From positions 1 through 28,122 of the forward strand of contig JAFSOM010000226.1 of assembly GCA_017447005.1 (NCBI GenBank): a stretch of 28,122 nucleotides of DNA. Reading direction: 5' to 3'. The position numbers were made by a program, and so were the translations under genes. Origin of the DNA: Oscillibacter sp. GTDB lineage: Bacteria > Bacillota > Clostridia > Oscillospirales > Oscillospiraceae. Each line of letters begins with the position of its first letter. Positions within the stretch are counted from its first letter, which is position 1. This document shows, in pieces, positions 8,312 to 16,313 of the stretch. Under the pieces are notes generated by a model. The model was not told the DNA's origin. It worked only from the letters and a program-made list of their open reading frames with translations, and searched no databases.

Positions 8312-9490
8312 TCAACGCAGAATATTCGGCGGCGGACGGCGTATGGTCGTCGTGGAGCGCATTTTGATTCCGGCGACAAGCCCCATAGCGGCGAATAAGG
8401 TCAGCAACGACGAACCCCCATAGCTGAAAAACGGCAACGTGATTCCGATAACCGGCATGACGAACAGGCACATGCCGATATTGATGATGGTCTGGAACAT
8501 CAGCATAGCCGCGACGCCCACGCACACGTTGCAGTGAAACGGCGTGACGGCGTTCCGGGCCACAATCAGAATGCGGATGATGATGGCCAGCAGTAAGAGC
8601 ATGATAGCGGCGCAACCGACAAGGCCGAGTTCCTCCCCGCACGAGGAGAAAATAAAGTCGGTATGCCGCCACGGAAGCGATTCTTGCGCGGGGCTTTGCG
8701 TCTGCGTGCCGTTCATATAGCCCTGCCCGAAGAAGCCCCCGGAGCCTAACGCCAGCATACTGCGGCGCTGTTGCCAGCCGCGCCCGAGCGGGTCATAGTC
8801 GTGGTCGAACACGACAATAAAGCGCTCCCTCTGATAGAGCGGAATCAGGTCAAGCCGCCACGCGGCGTAGCCCGCGGAAGCGATTCCCGCGAAGAGCAGT
8901 AAGAACCACCGTAGCGCGAAGCCCGCCGCGAACGCCATGCACAGGAAGATGAAAAAGAACACAATGCCGTTGCCCATGTCGCCGGAAATCGCCACGTAAA
9001 GCCCCATGAGAAAAATCGTGTGTCCGGCGACCATCATCGCGGCGGAGAAGGACTTTAAATCGCGCTTTTCCTCCCGGAGCCACGCCATTTGTCCGGCTAA
9101 GAGTAAGATGAACGTAATTTTCACAATCTCCGCCGGGCCGATGTTGAGCGGAATCCCGGGGAAGCGTAACCACGCGGTATTGCCCATCTCCTCCCCGCCG
9201 ATACCCAGCGGCGTGAGCAAAAGCAGAATCAGCGTGAGATTGAACGCGGCAATGACAATCCAGCGTTTGAGCAAGACTTCCAAATCAATCTGCGCCGAGA
9301 GGATATAGGCCAGAATGCCCAGTCCCAGCGCGACGGACTGCACAATCACGCTCCGGTTTCCGCCCCGGTAACGGGTTGCGCTGTAAATGAGAAAAATGCC
9401 ATACACGGAAGCGGTACAGCAGAGGCCTAAGAGCAGTAAGTCAGCCTGTTGGAAAAAATCGTCCAGACTGTTTTTCATCCTGTCCAGCAT
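8312..9490 (-). CDS. rodA: RodA/FtsW/SpoVE-family peptidoglycan glycosyltransferase
   Basis: A 392-residue polytopic membrane protein with about ten hydrophobic segments. SEDS proteins polymerise lipid II into glycan strands together with a class B PBP. Family motifs are PAEIVKITFILLLAG, the extracellular LPWRHTDFIFSSCGEELG and the C-terminal ITLPFFSYGGSSLL. The usual PDLG site before the catalytic region reads GDMGNG here; the Asp is kept. HTDFIF favours RodA over FtsW. The ATG at 9490 has AAAGGAGGG at the proper distance. Promoter 9708-9736 and RBS are separated by MITE copy 2, so the element should be in the 5' leader. No PBP2 or mreBCD gene is in the window, so RodA versus SpoVE-like assignment is by sequence only. 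Confidence 0.9.
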   Translation of the reverse strand: MLDRMKNSLDDFFQQADLLLLGLCCTASVYGIFLIYSATRYRGGNRSVIVQSVALGLGILAYILSAQIDLEVLLKRWIVIAAFNLTLILLLLTPLGIGGEEMGNTAWLRFPGIPLNIGPAEIVKITFILLLAGQMAWLREEKRDLKSFSAAMMVAGHTIFLMGLYVAISGDMGNGIVFFFIFLCMAFAAGFALRWFLLLFAGIASAGYAAWRLDLIPLYQRERFIVVFDHDYDPLGRGWQQRRSMLALGSGGFFGQGYMNGTQTQSPAQESLPWRHTDFIFSSCGEELGLVGCAAIMLLLLAIIIRILIVARNAVTPFHCNVCVGVAAMLMFQTIINIGMCLFVMPVIGITLPFFSYGGSSLLTLFAAMGLVAGIKMRSTTTIRRPPPNILR

Positions 9491-9507
9491 ACGCGCCCTC
9501 CTTTAGT

Positions 9508-9681
9508 CGATGAACCCAATGTCATTAACTTTACGAAGAACCCCCCTAACTCCCCCCTTTCAGGGGGGACTTACCGGGACTTGGAAACGCTTTGCAAGTC
9601 CGTTTCCCCCGCCCCTGAAAGGGGAGGGGGGCAGGGGGAGGGGTTTTCAAATGCCTTAAGTTAATGACATTGCGATGAACC
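9508..9681 (-). mobile_element. MITE family 1, copy 2, inside the rodA leader
   Basis: The element proper is 9517-9672 (156 bp). Its termini are a perfect 15-bp inverted repeat: CAATGTCATTAACTT at the left and its complement at 9658-9672. It is flanked by a perfect 9-bp direct repeat CGATGAACC (9508-9516 and 9673-9681). The interior holds two GC-rich hairpins around CCCCTTTCAGGGG-type cores and is in the opposite orientation to copies 1 and 3. It lies 27 bp upstream of the rodA start codon and just upstream of its ribosome site. The perfect duplication suggests this is the youngest insertion of the three. Confidence 0.93.
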
Positions 9682-9707
9682 GGCGTTCGGACGCCCGTCC
9701 GCCGTCT

Positions 9708-9736
9708 ATGTTACCGCAAACCGGCGGAAATTGCAA
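9708..9736 (-). promoter_or_regulatory. Probable rodA promoter
   Basis: Minus strand TTGCAA (9731-9736), 17-nt spacer, TAACAT (9708-9713). It lies upstream of MITE copy 2, so a transcript from it would carry the whole element (about 210 nt leader) before the rodA ribosome site. The -10 box is only a fair match. Confidence 0.5.
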
Positions 9737-9785
9737 CAGGATTTTCACGGCGTCATCAGGCGCGTTTGCCCAAGGCCGGACGCGG

Positions 9786-10142
9786 TCAATATTTCCAAGG
9801 CGCGGCGCTGTAGAGACGGATACGGCGTTCTTGCGGCATGGCCTCGCGGCGGCGCCGGACCAGTTCCTGAATCGCCGGGGAGCGTTCCGAGATATTGAAG
9901 AACCATTCGCCGGAACGGGATTTCGCGGCGCGATAGCCGCAGTCTACCATGGCGTCGCGGATGACGGCGTCGGGGACGTGAAAACCGTTCGGGCCGTCGA
10001 TAAATGCCCGGCTCAATCGGCTCAAAGGCCGGTCGGCGTTGAGGGACTGAATGGGAATGAAATTCTTCTGAACCCAGCGGCAAACGGCGGCGTACTGCTT
10101 TTCCGGGATAACGGGCCGCTTTTCGGAATTTTTATCAGGCAT
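9786..10142 (-). CDS. Small conserved-looking protein of unknown function
   Basis: I do not recognise this 118-residue protein. It is soluble and charged, with a helical N-terminal part (PEKQYAAVCRWVQKNF), a central segment GFHVPDAVIRDAMVDCGYR and a basic region RRRREAMPQERRIR near the C-terminus. The start is fixed to the ATG at 10142: AGGAGGT stands 7 nt upstream and a consensus promoter lies at 10165-10193, so a longer reading from 10193 would begin upstream of the transcript. It is divergent from the response regulator, with two back-to-back promoters in about 80 bp. The strong promoter, short leader and good ribosome site argue that it is a real, well-expressed gene. DNA or RNA binding is possible from the basic tail but not shown. 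Confidence 0.8.
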   Translation of the reverse strand: MPDKNSEKRPVIPEKQYAAVCRWVQKNFIPIQSLNADRPLSRLSRAFIDGPNGFHVPDAVIRDAMVDCGYRAAKSRSGEWFFNISERSPAIQELVRRRREAMPQERRIRLYSAAPWKY

Positions 10143-10164
10143 ATGTCCCACCTCCTGACCTTTC

Positions 10165-10193
10165 ATATTACCATAAACTTCCTTTTCTGTCAA
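10165..10193 (-). promoter_or_regulatory. Promoter of the 118-residue unknown gene
   Basis: Minus strand TTGACA (10188-10193), 17-nt spacer, TAATAT (10165-10170). Predicted start near 10158 leaves a leader of about 16 nt, filled by the ribosome site. Confidence 0.8.
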
Positions 10194-10217
10194 TTTTCAG
10201 GAGCGGTCATTTCCCGC

Positions 10218-10246
10218 TTGTTATTTTTTTAACTTTCTTGTATAAT
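10218..10246 (+). promoter_or_regulatory. Promoter of the response regulator operon
   Basis: TTGTTA (10218-10223), 17-nt T-rich spacer, perfect TATAAT (10241-10246). Its -35 box starts 25 bp beyond that of the divergent promoter, so one regulator could cover both. The leader to the start codon is about 80 nt. Confidence 0.8.
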
Positions 10247-10333
10247 AGAAACGTCTTGCGCACGGGAGCGGACAGGCAAGCGGATTTTATCGCGCCGCAA
10301 GTCCGACGAGGCGCGGAAGGGAGGAGAACGCGC

Positions 10334-10993
10334 ATGATTAAGGCGCTCATTGTGGACGAACAAGAGCTGTTCCGGGAAAGTTTAAAGGTCGTGTTAGGCG
10401 TCAATCCGGAAATTGAGGTGACGGACGCCGTTTGCAACGTGGCCGAAGCGCTCAAAAGCGCGGGGCGCAACTGTCCGGACGTGGCTTTGATGGACATCCA
10501 ACTGTCCGGTACGGACGGCGTGGAGGGTACGCGCCTCATGAAAGCGCGTTTCCCGAGCGTCAAAGTGATTGTCCTGACCGCGTTCGACGATGACGACTAT
10601 ATATTCGGCGCGTTGAAGCATGAGGCCAACGGGTACCTGCTCAAGGGAAGCAGTCTCTCCGAACTCTCCAAGGCGATACAAATCGCCCGGAACGGCGGCG
10701 CGATGATACATCCGGACATTGCAAGCAAAGCCATTCGGTTATTTTCGCAAATGGCGAAAAATTCATCAGGAATCCGCATCGCCCCGGAGACGGCGAAACA
10801 ACTGCGTCAAAACGAATGGAACATCATCCGGGCGGTGGGGCGCGGACTCTCCAACCGGGAAATCTCGCGGGAATTATGCCTTTCGGAAGGGACGGTACGC
10901 AATGCCATTAGCGCGATTCTTGCCAAGCTGAATTTGCGCGACCGCACGCAACTGGCGATTTGGGCCGTGCAGACCGGGGCGGTCAACGAATGA
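10334..10993 (+). CDS. NarL/FixJ-family response regulator
   Basis: A 219-residue two-domain regulator. The receiver (residues about 1-120) shows the acidic pair in VDEQELFRES, the phosphoacceptor Asp in LMDIQLSGTDGVEG, the Thr in VIVLTAFDDDDY and the Lys in GYLLKGSS. The LuxR-type helix-turn-helix (about 150-215) reads LSNREISRELCLSEGTVRNAISAILAKL in parts. The ATG at 10334 has GGAGG 9 nt upstream; an upstream in-frame ATG at 10238 overlaps the promoter and is excluded. The phosphopantetheinyl transferase gene follows after 33 nt in the same direction. No partner histidine kinase is in the window, so the signal is unknown. Confidence 0.93.
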   Translation: MIKALIVDEQELFRESLKVVLGVNPEIEVTDAVCNVAEALKSAGRNCPDVALMDIQLSGTDGVEGTRLMKARFPSVKVIVLTAFDDDDYIFGALKHEANGYLLKGSSLSELSKAIQIARNGGAMIHPDIASKAIRLFSQMAKNSSGIRIAPETAKQLRQNEWNIIRAVGRGLSNREISRELCLSEGTVRNAISAILAKLNLRDRTQLAIWAVQTGAVNE

Positions 10994-11026
10994 ATCGCAA
11001 CACGGCGAAAGCGGGGGAAACGCGAT

Positions 11027-11614
11027 TTGGATACGGCGATTTTCATGGCGAAACTGACGCGGGAACTGACGCCTTACGAACGGGATATTTTATTCGCCTG
11101 TCTGCCGCCGGAACGTCAGGCCCGTTTTTTACGCGCAAAGTCTCCCGCCGGACAAGCGGAAATCCTCTGCGCCTATGGTCTCTTACGCGTGGCCTTGCGC
11201 CTGAAATGCGGATGGCTTACGCTCCCCGCCGTGGCGCTGTCGGACAGCGGCAAGCCGTACTTCCCGGATTATCCCGGCGTGCGCTTTAACCTCAGCCATA
11301 CGGACGGCGCCGTTATCGCGGGCGTATCCGACGGGCCGATAGGCGTGGACATTGAGAAAGCGCGTCCCATGCGGCCCCGTCTGACGCGGCGCGTGGCGGG
11401 TACGGATGACCTCGAAACCTTTTTCCGCGTATGGGTCGCCGCGGAAGCCATGGGCAAGCGCGACGGGCGCGGCGTATGGCCCGTCCTGCGCGACGGCGTC
11501 CCGCCGCTCTCCGACGCCGCTTACAGGCCGCTGGACGCGTGGCCCGGATATTTCGCCGCTTGCGCGCTCCATGCGCCCCGCGTCCCCGTGGAGACGCGCC
11601 TCTATATCGTCTGA
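11027..11614 (+). CDS. 4'-phosphopantetheinyl transferase (Sfp/AcpT type)
   Basis: This enzyme moves phosphopantetheine from CoA to a serine of a carrier protein. The 195-residue sequence has the family motifs in order: SGKPYF, VRFNLSHTDGAV, GVDIEKARPM with the Mg-binding acids, and a degenerate W-AAEAMGKRDGRG for the usual WxxKEA-K. The first Lys of that last motif is replaced (WVAAEAMGK), a mild oddity. The start is a TTG at 11027 with a GGGGGA ribosome site; the ATG at 11045 is too far from it. It follows the response regulator after 33 nt. No NRPS, PKS or carrier-protein gene is near, so the substrate is unknown; it could also serve a distant fatty-acid or secondary-metabolite cluster. 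Confidence 0.88.
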   Translation: MDTAIFMAKLTRELTPYERDILFACLPPERQARFLRAKSPAGQAEILCAYGLLRVALRLKCGWLTLPAVALSDSGKPYFPDYPGVRFNLSHTDGAVIAGVSDGPIGVDIEKARPMRPRLTRRVAGTDDLETFFRVWVAAEAMGKRDGRGVWPVLRDGVPPLSDAAYRPLDAWPGYFAACALHAPRVPVETRLYIV

Positions 11615-11646
11615 ACGCGTCCGCGCCGGGGAAATGCGCGGCGGCG

Positions 11647-13293
11647 TCAGCGTTCGGGAGATTCGCCCGCCCGACGCGCTATCTTCCGGCTACGCTTATT
11701 CTCATACATCAGCTTATCGGCGCGGCGCACCACGTCGACAACGGAAGTATCGCTTTCCGGGTCGAAGGCGTCGATTCCCACGGACACGCGCACCTGTTCC
11801 CATGGCGTATCGGCGGCGCGGGCGCAGGCCTCCGCGCTCTTCCGCTCAAACAGACTGGCTAACTCCGCCCTGTCGCGGTAATCGTCATTGCGCATGATGA
11901 CGGTAAACTCGTCGCCGCCCGTGCGGAATACGGGGCTGTGCTGGAATACGCGGCAAATCAACGCGCTCGCCGTTTTCAGATAGATGTCGCCTTTGTCATG
12001 CCCGTACTGGTCATTAATGAACTTGAGATTGTCGCAGTCAAACACGCCCACGGCGAAACTCAGCGGCTCGTCAGGATTGTCCATCCGCGTCTGCAATTCG
12101 CGTACATAGATGTCAAACGCGCCTTTATTGTGCACGGAAGTGAGCGCGTCGGCGTAAGCCATATCGCTTAAATCGCTGATGTACGTTTTCAGATAGCGAA
12201 TCAACTGGTTAAACGCGTGGGTCAGGATTCCAATCTCATCGTTTCCGTTATCATGCAGTTCAACGTCATAGTTGCCCTCGTTGACCTGTTGCGCGGCCTC
12301 CGTCAGTTTCTGGAGCGGAGCGGTAATGCGTCCGGTAAATTCCATCGTCAGCATGATAAAAATAAGCGACAGAAAAATGGACGCGTAAAAGTTATCATAG
12401 AGCGCCTGACGCCATTCGCCGTTGATTTCCGATGTCGGCGCCGTCACATTCAGGCGCATTCCGTTGTGAAGCGGCAGCCATACGGCCTGTTTTTCGACGC
12501 CGTCGTAAACGTAGCGAATATCGGCCTTGTCACTGAGCAACCCGTCGGGAACTTTCGGCCTTTCTTCTTCTGATAGCGAAAGAACGTCTATGCGCGGGTG
12601 ATAGATGATGTTGCCGTCGGCGTCGTTAATGAACGCGTAGCCGTCCTGATAGAGCCTGATGTTATTCACCTGTTCGTCCATGGTAAAGCAGTCTATTTCA
12701 ATGCCGACAACGCCGATAAACGCGCCCTTCCGGTAAATCGGGACGTTGTAGGAAATGACGCGCACGCCGAGATTATCCGTGACGTAGGGAGAAAGCCAGA
12801 TAGATTCCCCTGTCGCTTTCGGGACGGTAAACCAGACCAATTTTGACGTATCCGCCGTGTCATAGAGCGTGATGTCCGTTACCTCATGTTCCCGGAAAGC
12901 GTCCTCCTCCGTCTTGACGTACCAGAACCCTTTGACGCTTTCGGAAACCTCCGGGTCAATGCGATAGTAAAAGGTCAGGACGCCGTTTGTACGGTAGGCT
13001 GTCCGCCGGAAAATTTGGCTTACGCGGCTGATATGACTTTCCAGCGCGTCGGCGTCCGTACTTTGCAAATCCGATTCCACGAACGCCGCGACCATCTCCA
13101 CGGACTGCTCCACGCTTCCGAAATACGCGTCCAGATTCTTTTCCCCGACCTCGCACAACAGGCGCAGTATTTGATGGGAACTGCTGTCCCCGATATTTTT
13201 GATAGCCACGACGCCGAAAACCGTGGAGACGGTCATAGATACGATAATCGCGCATACGGTCAACAGCGCGCTTTTTGTGCGGATTGAGTACAT
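11647..13293 (-). CDS. Membrane diguanylate cyclase (Cache-HAMP-GGDEF)
   Basis: A 548-residue receptor that should make cyclic di-GMP from two GTP. TM1 spans about residues 7-30, a dCache-like extracytoplasmic sensor about 35-290 (WLSPYVTDN, VISYNVPIY, GVVGIEIDCF, GYAFINDADGNIIYHPR), TM2 about 300-318, HAMP about 319-370 and GGDEF about 380-540. The catalytic GGDEF is intact at 459-463. The product-binding inhibitory RxxD site is not kept: FQHS stands in its place, so feedback inhibition may be lost. It has its own promoter (13375-13403) and ends convergently 32 nt from the transferase gene. The next gene upstream is an HD-GYP enzyme of opposite activity. Confidence 0.93.
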   Translation of the reverse strand: MYSIRTKSALLTVCAIIVSMTVSTVFGVVAIKNIGDSSSHQILRLLCEVGEKNLDAYFGSVEQSVEMVAAFVESDLQSTDADALESHISRVSQIFRRTAYRTNGVLTFYYRIDPEVSESVKGFWYVKTEEDAFREHEVTDITLYDTADTSKLVWFTVPKATGESIWLSPYVTDNLGVRVISYNVPIYRKGAFIGVVGIEIDCFTMDEQVNNIRLYQDGYAFINDADGNIIYHPRIDVLSLSEEERPKVPDGLLSDKADIRYVYDGVEKQAVWLPLHNGMRLNVTAPTSEINGEWRQALYDNFYASIFLSLIFIMLTMEFTGRITAPLQKLTEAAQQVNEGNYDVELHDNGNDEIGILTHAFNQLIRYLKTYISDLSDMAYADALTSVHNKGAFDIYVRELQTRMDNPDEPLSFAVGVFDCDNLKFINDQYGHDKGDIYLKTASALICRVFQHSPVFRTGGDEFTVIMRNDDYRDRAELASLFERKSAEACARAADTPWEQVRVSVGIDAFDPESDTSVVDVVRRADKLMYENKRSRKIARRAGESPER

Positions 13294-13374
13294 AAGCGAA
13301 CGACCTTTCTTTTGTCCGAAAAAAACGATAAGGCGGAACGGAAAGAGCGTTGAAGCAAATTCCGTCCCATTATG

Positions 13375-13403
13375 AGTATATCAGACGGGAAACGCGTTTT
13401 CAA
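13375..13403 (-). promoter_or_regulatory. Promoter of the diguanylate cyclase gene
   Basis: Minus strand TTGAAA (13398-13403), 17-nt spacer, TATACT (13375-13380). The predicted start near 13368 gives a leader of about 75 nt. A bulged hairpin GGACAGATTCCGCGC / GCGCGGATTGTC (13403-13440) lies just upstream and may end the preceding HD-GYP transcript, although no U-tract follows. Confidence 0.75.
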
Positions 13404-13487
13404 GGACAGATTCCGCGCTCTTAATGCGCGGATTGTCAGGGAAAAGTTGGAAAACGTCCGCTCTGCGGGTGTCGTTACGCGGCGCGC

Positions 13488-15590
13488 TCACTCTCCGAAC
13501 TCCTCCGCGACGCGCCGGACTTCCGCCTCTGCGCGTAAAAACGCCTCGACAATCTTCGGGTCAAAGTGACTGCCGGCCCCTTCGCGGATAATCTGCATGG
13601 CCTTCTCGAACGAAAACGCCGGCTTGTAGGAACGGCGGGAAACCAGCGCGTCGAACACGTCCGCAACCGCCATAATGCGCGCCGACAGCGGAATGTCCTC
13701 TCCGGCCAGTCCGCACGGGTACCCGGTTCCGTTCCAGCGTTCGTGATGGTACGCCGCCAGATTCCGCGCCTCTTTGAGATAGTCGGAATCCGGCGCGATT
13801 TGCATGACCCGCGAAATGATGTCGCGTCCGGCGTTGGTATGCGTTTTCATCTCCCGGAACTCCGTTTCCGTGAGTTTTCCGGGCTTGTTCAGCACGGCGT
13901 CGGGCACGTGGATTTTTCCCAAGTCATGCAAGGGCGCGGCGCTGACGACTTCCGCGATAAACTCCTCCGTGAGCGCGTCCGAATAAACGCCGTCCCGCTT
14001 CATCCGCCGCATGATGATTTCCGTATAAGCCGCCGTTTTGCGCACATGGTCTCCGGTATTCTGGTCGCGGCTCTCCACGAGGTCGGCGAGCGTCACAATC
14101 AGTCCGTTTTGCATGTTGGTAATGGTTGCGGCTTTCTTTTGCGAATCGGCGATATATAACATGGTATCTTCGGCGGTTTTCAGAATCGCCCGATACAGGT
14201 TCTCCACTTCGTCCCCGGTACGGATGTCGAGCGCCCGGACGGCTTCCACGTTCTTGGCGCGGGCCGTTTCGCTGTCATAGGCGAATGACCCGGCGGCGTG
14301 GGCGATGGCTTTGATAGGAGAGATGACGTTTTCTTCCGCCAGCCACAGCGTGACGCCCAGAATCAGAAGGAACGAGCCTAGAAAGAGGCAAAGTTCCTGC
14401 GCCATAAATTGCAGTTCGTCGTGGCGGAGTTTCTCCATGGACGTATCCGCCGCCGCGTAACAGACGCATTCGCCCGCGTCATTGTATATGGGTACGTAAA
14501 CGGTCAGTAGCCAGCCGTAAAAGTCATTGGAAATGATAGGTTCAATCGGTTCTCCGGCGAGCAGGGACGGGATGTATTCATAAAACGACGGGTCAAAGTT
14601 TACGATGGCCCCCGGCTCTTCGCCGGATAACTCCTCGGTGTCAAGGTCGAATACCACGTGACAGCCGTCGGGAAGAATGCGGTAGACGTAAATGTATTGA
14701 ATGTCCGGCGAGCTTGACCGGATACGGTAGAGCATGTTTTCCGTCTCCCGATAGCCTTCGGCGTCTTCCCCCTCCGTCAGATAGCGGTCGATAGCGTCGG
14801 GATTGAGCACGGAAGCGGCCAGTTCCGCCACGCCCGTTCCCATTGTGATGTGCTGGTCAATCACAGCCTGACGGTAGAGCAGAAACGTGATTCCGGTCGC
14901 CGACAGCGCGAGCAAGAGGATGGACGCCGAAATCAGGAACGTGATTTTCGTCCGCAGGGAAGCCCCGCGCATGGACGCGTGTCCGGATTCGGCGTCGGGA
15001 CGCGGGCCGCGCCGGAGCGGAACGCCCAATACGCGTTCCAGACGTTCGGGAAGAAAGCGCAGAAGGAGCGCGGCAAGGAAAACCGCAAGCCCCTTATCGG
15101 CGATGTCAATGAGGAAATCCGCCGTGAGTTTCGCGGCGAACGGGGAAAAGAGTTCGCTTTGATAAATCCGCAGGGCCAGCGGGCCGGATACGCCCTCTCC
15201 AATGTCGAACCCGTAGAGCGCCCAGCCCATGACGGAGCCAAGTCCCCCGCCCAGAAACGCGAAGAAAAGCGCGTTCAGGACAAGGCCGCGCAAGGTTCGG
15301 AAGCCGCCTTTCCGGTAAGAGTACGTCGCGGAGACGGCAATCAGAACGTTGATAACGCAGTAAAATATGGAAATCGGGTCATAAATGCTGTTCGTCAGGT
15401 TGGTGAGGTAGCCGACCACAATCCCCGGCAGATAACCGCCAATCGCGGCGACAAGGACAGTCCCCGGCGAGTCCAGAAACAACGGCAGACCCATCAGGGC
15501 GACGAATCTTGCCCCGAGCACGTTCAGCGCGATTCCCGCGAGGCAAAATAAGCCCCATACAATGGCTTTTCGCAATTTTTGATGAAACAT
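13488..15590 (-). CDS. Membrane HD-GYP phosphodiesterase with ECF-S-like N-terminal domain
   Basis: A 700-residue sensor protein. An N-terminal membrane domain of about five to six helices (residues about 8-180; LPLFLDSPGTVLVAAIGGYLP, broken as read) resembles the S-component fold of ECF vitamin transporters (inference). Then come a TM helix near 225, a Cache-like extracytoplasmic domain (about 245-390), another TM (about 393-415), a HAMP-like linker and the catalytic HD-GYP domain (about 495-690). Metal ligands are in GDHVRK, HDLGKIHVPD (H555, D556) and YHHERWNGTGYPCGL (GYP 623-625), so cleavage of cyclic di-GMP is expected. The ATG at 15590 with AGGAG 7 nt upstream is chosen; the longer frame to 15782 starts upstream of promoter 15639-15667. 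It lies directly upstream of the diguanylate cyclase gene. Confidence 0.92.
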   Translation of the reverse strand: MFHQKLRKAIVWGLFCLAGIALNVLGARFVALMGLPLFLDSPGTVLVAAIGGYLPGIVVGYLTNLTNSIYDPISIFYCVINVLIAVSATYSYRKGGFRTLRGLVLNALFFAFLGGGLGSVMGWALYGFDIGEGVSGPLALRIYQSELFSPFAAKLTADFLIDIADKGLAVFLAALLLRFLPERLERVLGVPLRRGPRPDAESGHASMRGASLRTKITFLISASILLLALSATGITFLLYRQAVIDQHITMGTGVAELAASVLNPDAIDRYLTEGEDAEGYRETENMLYRIRSSSPDIQYIYVYRILPDGCHVVFDLDTEELSGEEPGAIVNFDPSFYEYIPSLLAGEPIEPIISNDFYGWLLTVYVPIYNDAGECVCYAAADTSMEKLRHDELQFMAQELCLFLGSFLLILGVTLWLAEENVISPIKAIAHAAGSFAYDSETARAKNVEAVRALDIRTGDEVENLYRAILKTAEDTMLYIADSQKKAATITNMQNGLIVTLADLVESRDQNTGDHVRKTAAYTEIIMRRMKRDGVYSDALTEEFIAEVVSAAPLHDLGKIHVPDAVLNKPGKLTETEFREMKTHTNAGRDIISRVMQIAPDSDYLKEARNLAAYHHERWNGTGYPCGLAGEDIPLSARIMAVADVFDALVSRRSYKPAFSFEKAMQIIREGAGSHFDPKIVEAFLRAEAEVRRVAEEFGE

Positions 15591-15638
15591 AACCCCGCTC
15601 CTGTCTTTTTTAATTCGCAGGTATGAAAGTACGGAAGG

Positions 15639-15667
15639 ATTATAGCACAGGGCGCGGCGGGACGCAA
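15639..15667 (-). promoter_or_regulatory. Promoter of the HD-GYP gene
   Basis: Minus strand TTGCGT (15662-15667), 17-nt spacer, TATAAT (15639-15644) with an extended -10 TG. Leader about 42 nt. Confidence 0.75.
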
Positions 15668-15757
15668 CTAAAAACAAGGGAAGTCGCCGCGCTGTACGAG
15701 GAAAAATTTTCAACCTGCGCGGCGGACGCCCCGGCTTTGCGACGATAATCGCGCCGG

Positions 15758-15786
15758 AAAGTTGTAATAAAACTATTGACAACTTT
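15758..15786 (+). promoter_or_regulatory. Candidate operator upstream of the Rrf2 gene
   Basis: A dyad with perfect 8-bp arms AAAGTTGT (15758-15765) and ACAACTTT (15779-15786) separated by 13 nt. The right arm covers the -35 box of the Rrf2 promoter, so a bound dimer would block RNA polymerase. Autoregulation by the Rrf2 protein is the simplest reading, but this is inference. Confidence 0.65.
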
Positions 15787-15804
15787 GACGCGGCGTGGTA
15801 TACT
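15776..15804 (+). promoter_or_regulatory. Promoter of the Rrf2-flavoprotein operon
   Basis: Perfect TTGACA (15776-15781), 17-nt spacer, TATACT (15799-15804). It is the closest to consensus in the window and should be strong unless repressed. Leader about 38 nt with AAGGAGG before the start codon. Confidence 0.88.
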
Positions 15805-15848
15805 GGCGACTGTCAGCGGGACATTCCGCGTAACATCAAGGAGGCGTC

Positions 15849-16313
15849 ATGCAAATCACAAGCAGATTTACTATCGCGGCGCATATTATCACGGCGATTG
15901 ACTATTTCAACGATACGCCCCGCGTCAACAGCGAATTTTTGGCGGGAAGCGTCGGCGTCAATCCTGTGATTGTCCGCACGGTCATTTCTCAACTGCGGGA
16001 GGCGGGCATTTTGCGCACGCGGCGCGGTTCCGGCGGCGCGGAGCTTGCGCGGCCTCTGCATGAAATCACCTTTTACGATGTCTACAAGGCCGTCGGAAGC
16101 GTGGACGCGGAGGAGGGACTGTTTCGTTTTCACGAACGGCCCAATCCCGATTGCCCTGTCGGACGCAATATCCGCAAGGCGCTGGACGGCAGGCTGTCGC
16201 GCATTCAGTCCGCCATGGAAGAGGAATTGAAGCGCGTCACGCTGGCGGATGTCGTGGCTGACACGCGAGGGGAAATTGCCAAAGAGCAAGCGAAAGGAGA
16301 CGAACTGTTATGA
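15849..16313 (+). CDS. Rrf2-family transcriptional regulator
   Basis: A 154-residue winged-helix repressor of the Rrf2 family: MQITSRFTIAAHIITAI opens the family, RVNSEFLAGSVGVNPVIVR holds the recognition helix and LRTRRGSGGAELARPLHEIT the wing. Only one Cys (C102, in PNPDCPVG) is present, unlike the three-Cys iron-sulfur cluster site of IscR and NsrR, so cluster sensing in that form is unlikely; a single-Cys redox switch or ligand sensing is possible. ATG at 15849 has AAGGAGG 4 nt upstream. Its stop overlaps the start of the flavoprotein gene as ATGA. It probably represses its own operon through the dyad at 15758-15786. Confidence 0.93.
   Translation: MQITSRFTIAAHIITAIDYFNDTPRVNSEFLAGSVGVNPVIVRTVISQLREAGILRTRRGSGGAELARPLHEITFYDVYKAVGSVDAEEGLFRFHERPNPDCPVGRNIRKALDGRLSRIQSAMEEELKRVTLADVVADTRGEIAKEQAKGDELL

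Noticed and set aside
11647..15590. GGDEF and HD-GYP genes as one operon
   Set aside because: The 194-nt gap contains a good independent promoter, so co-transcription is not required; they are treated as neighbours.
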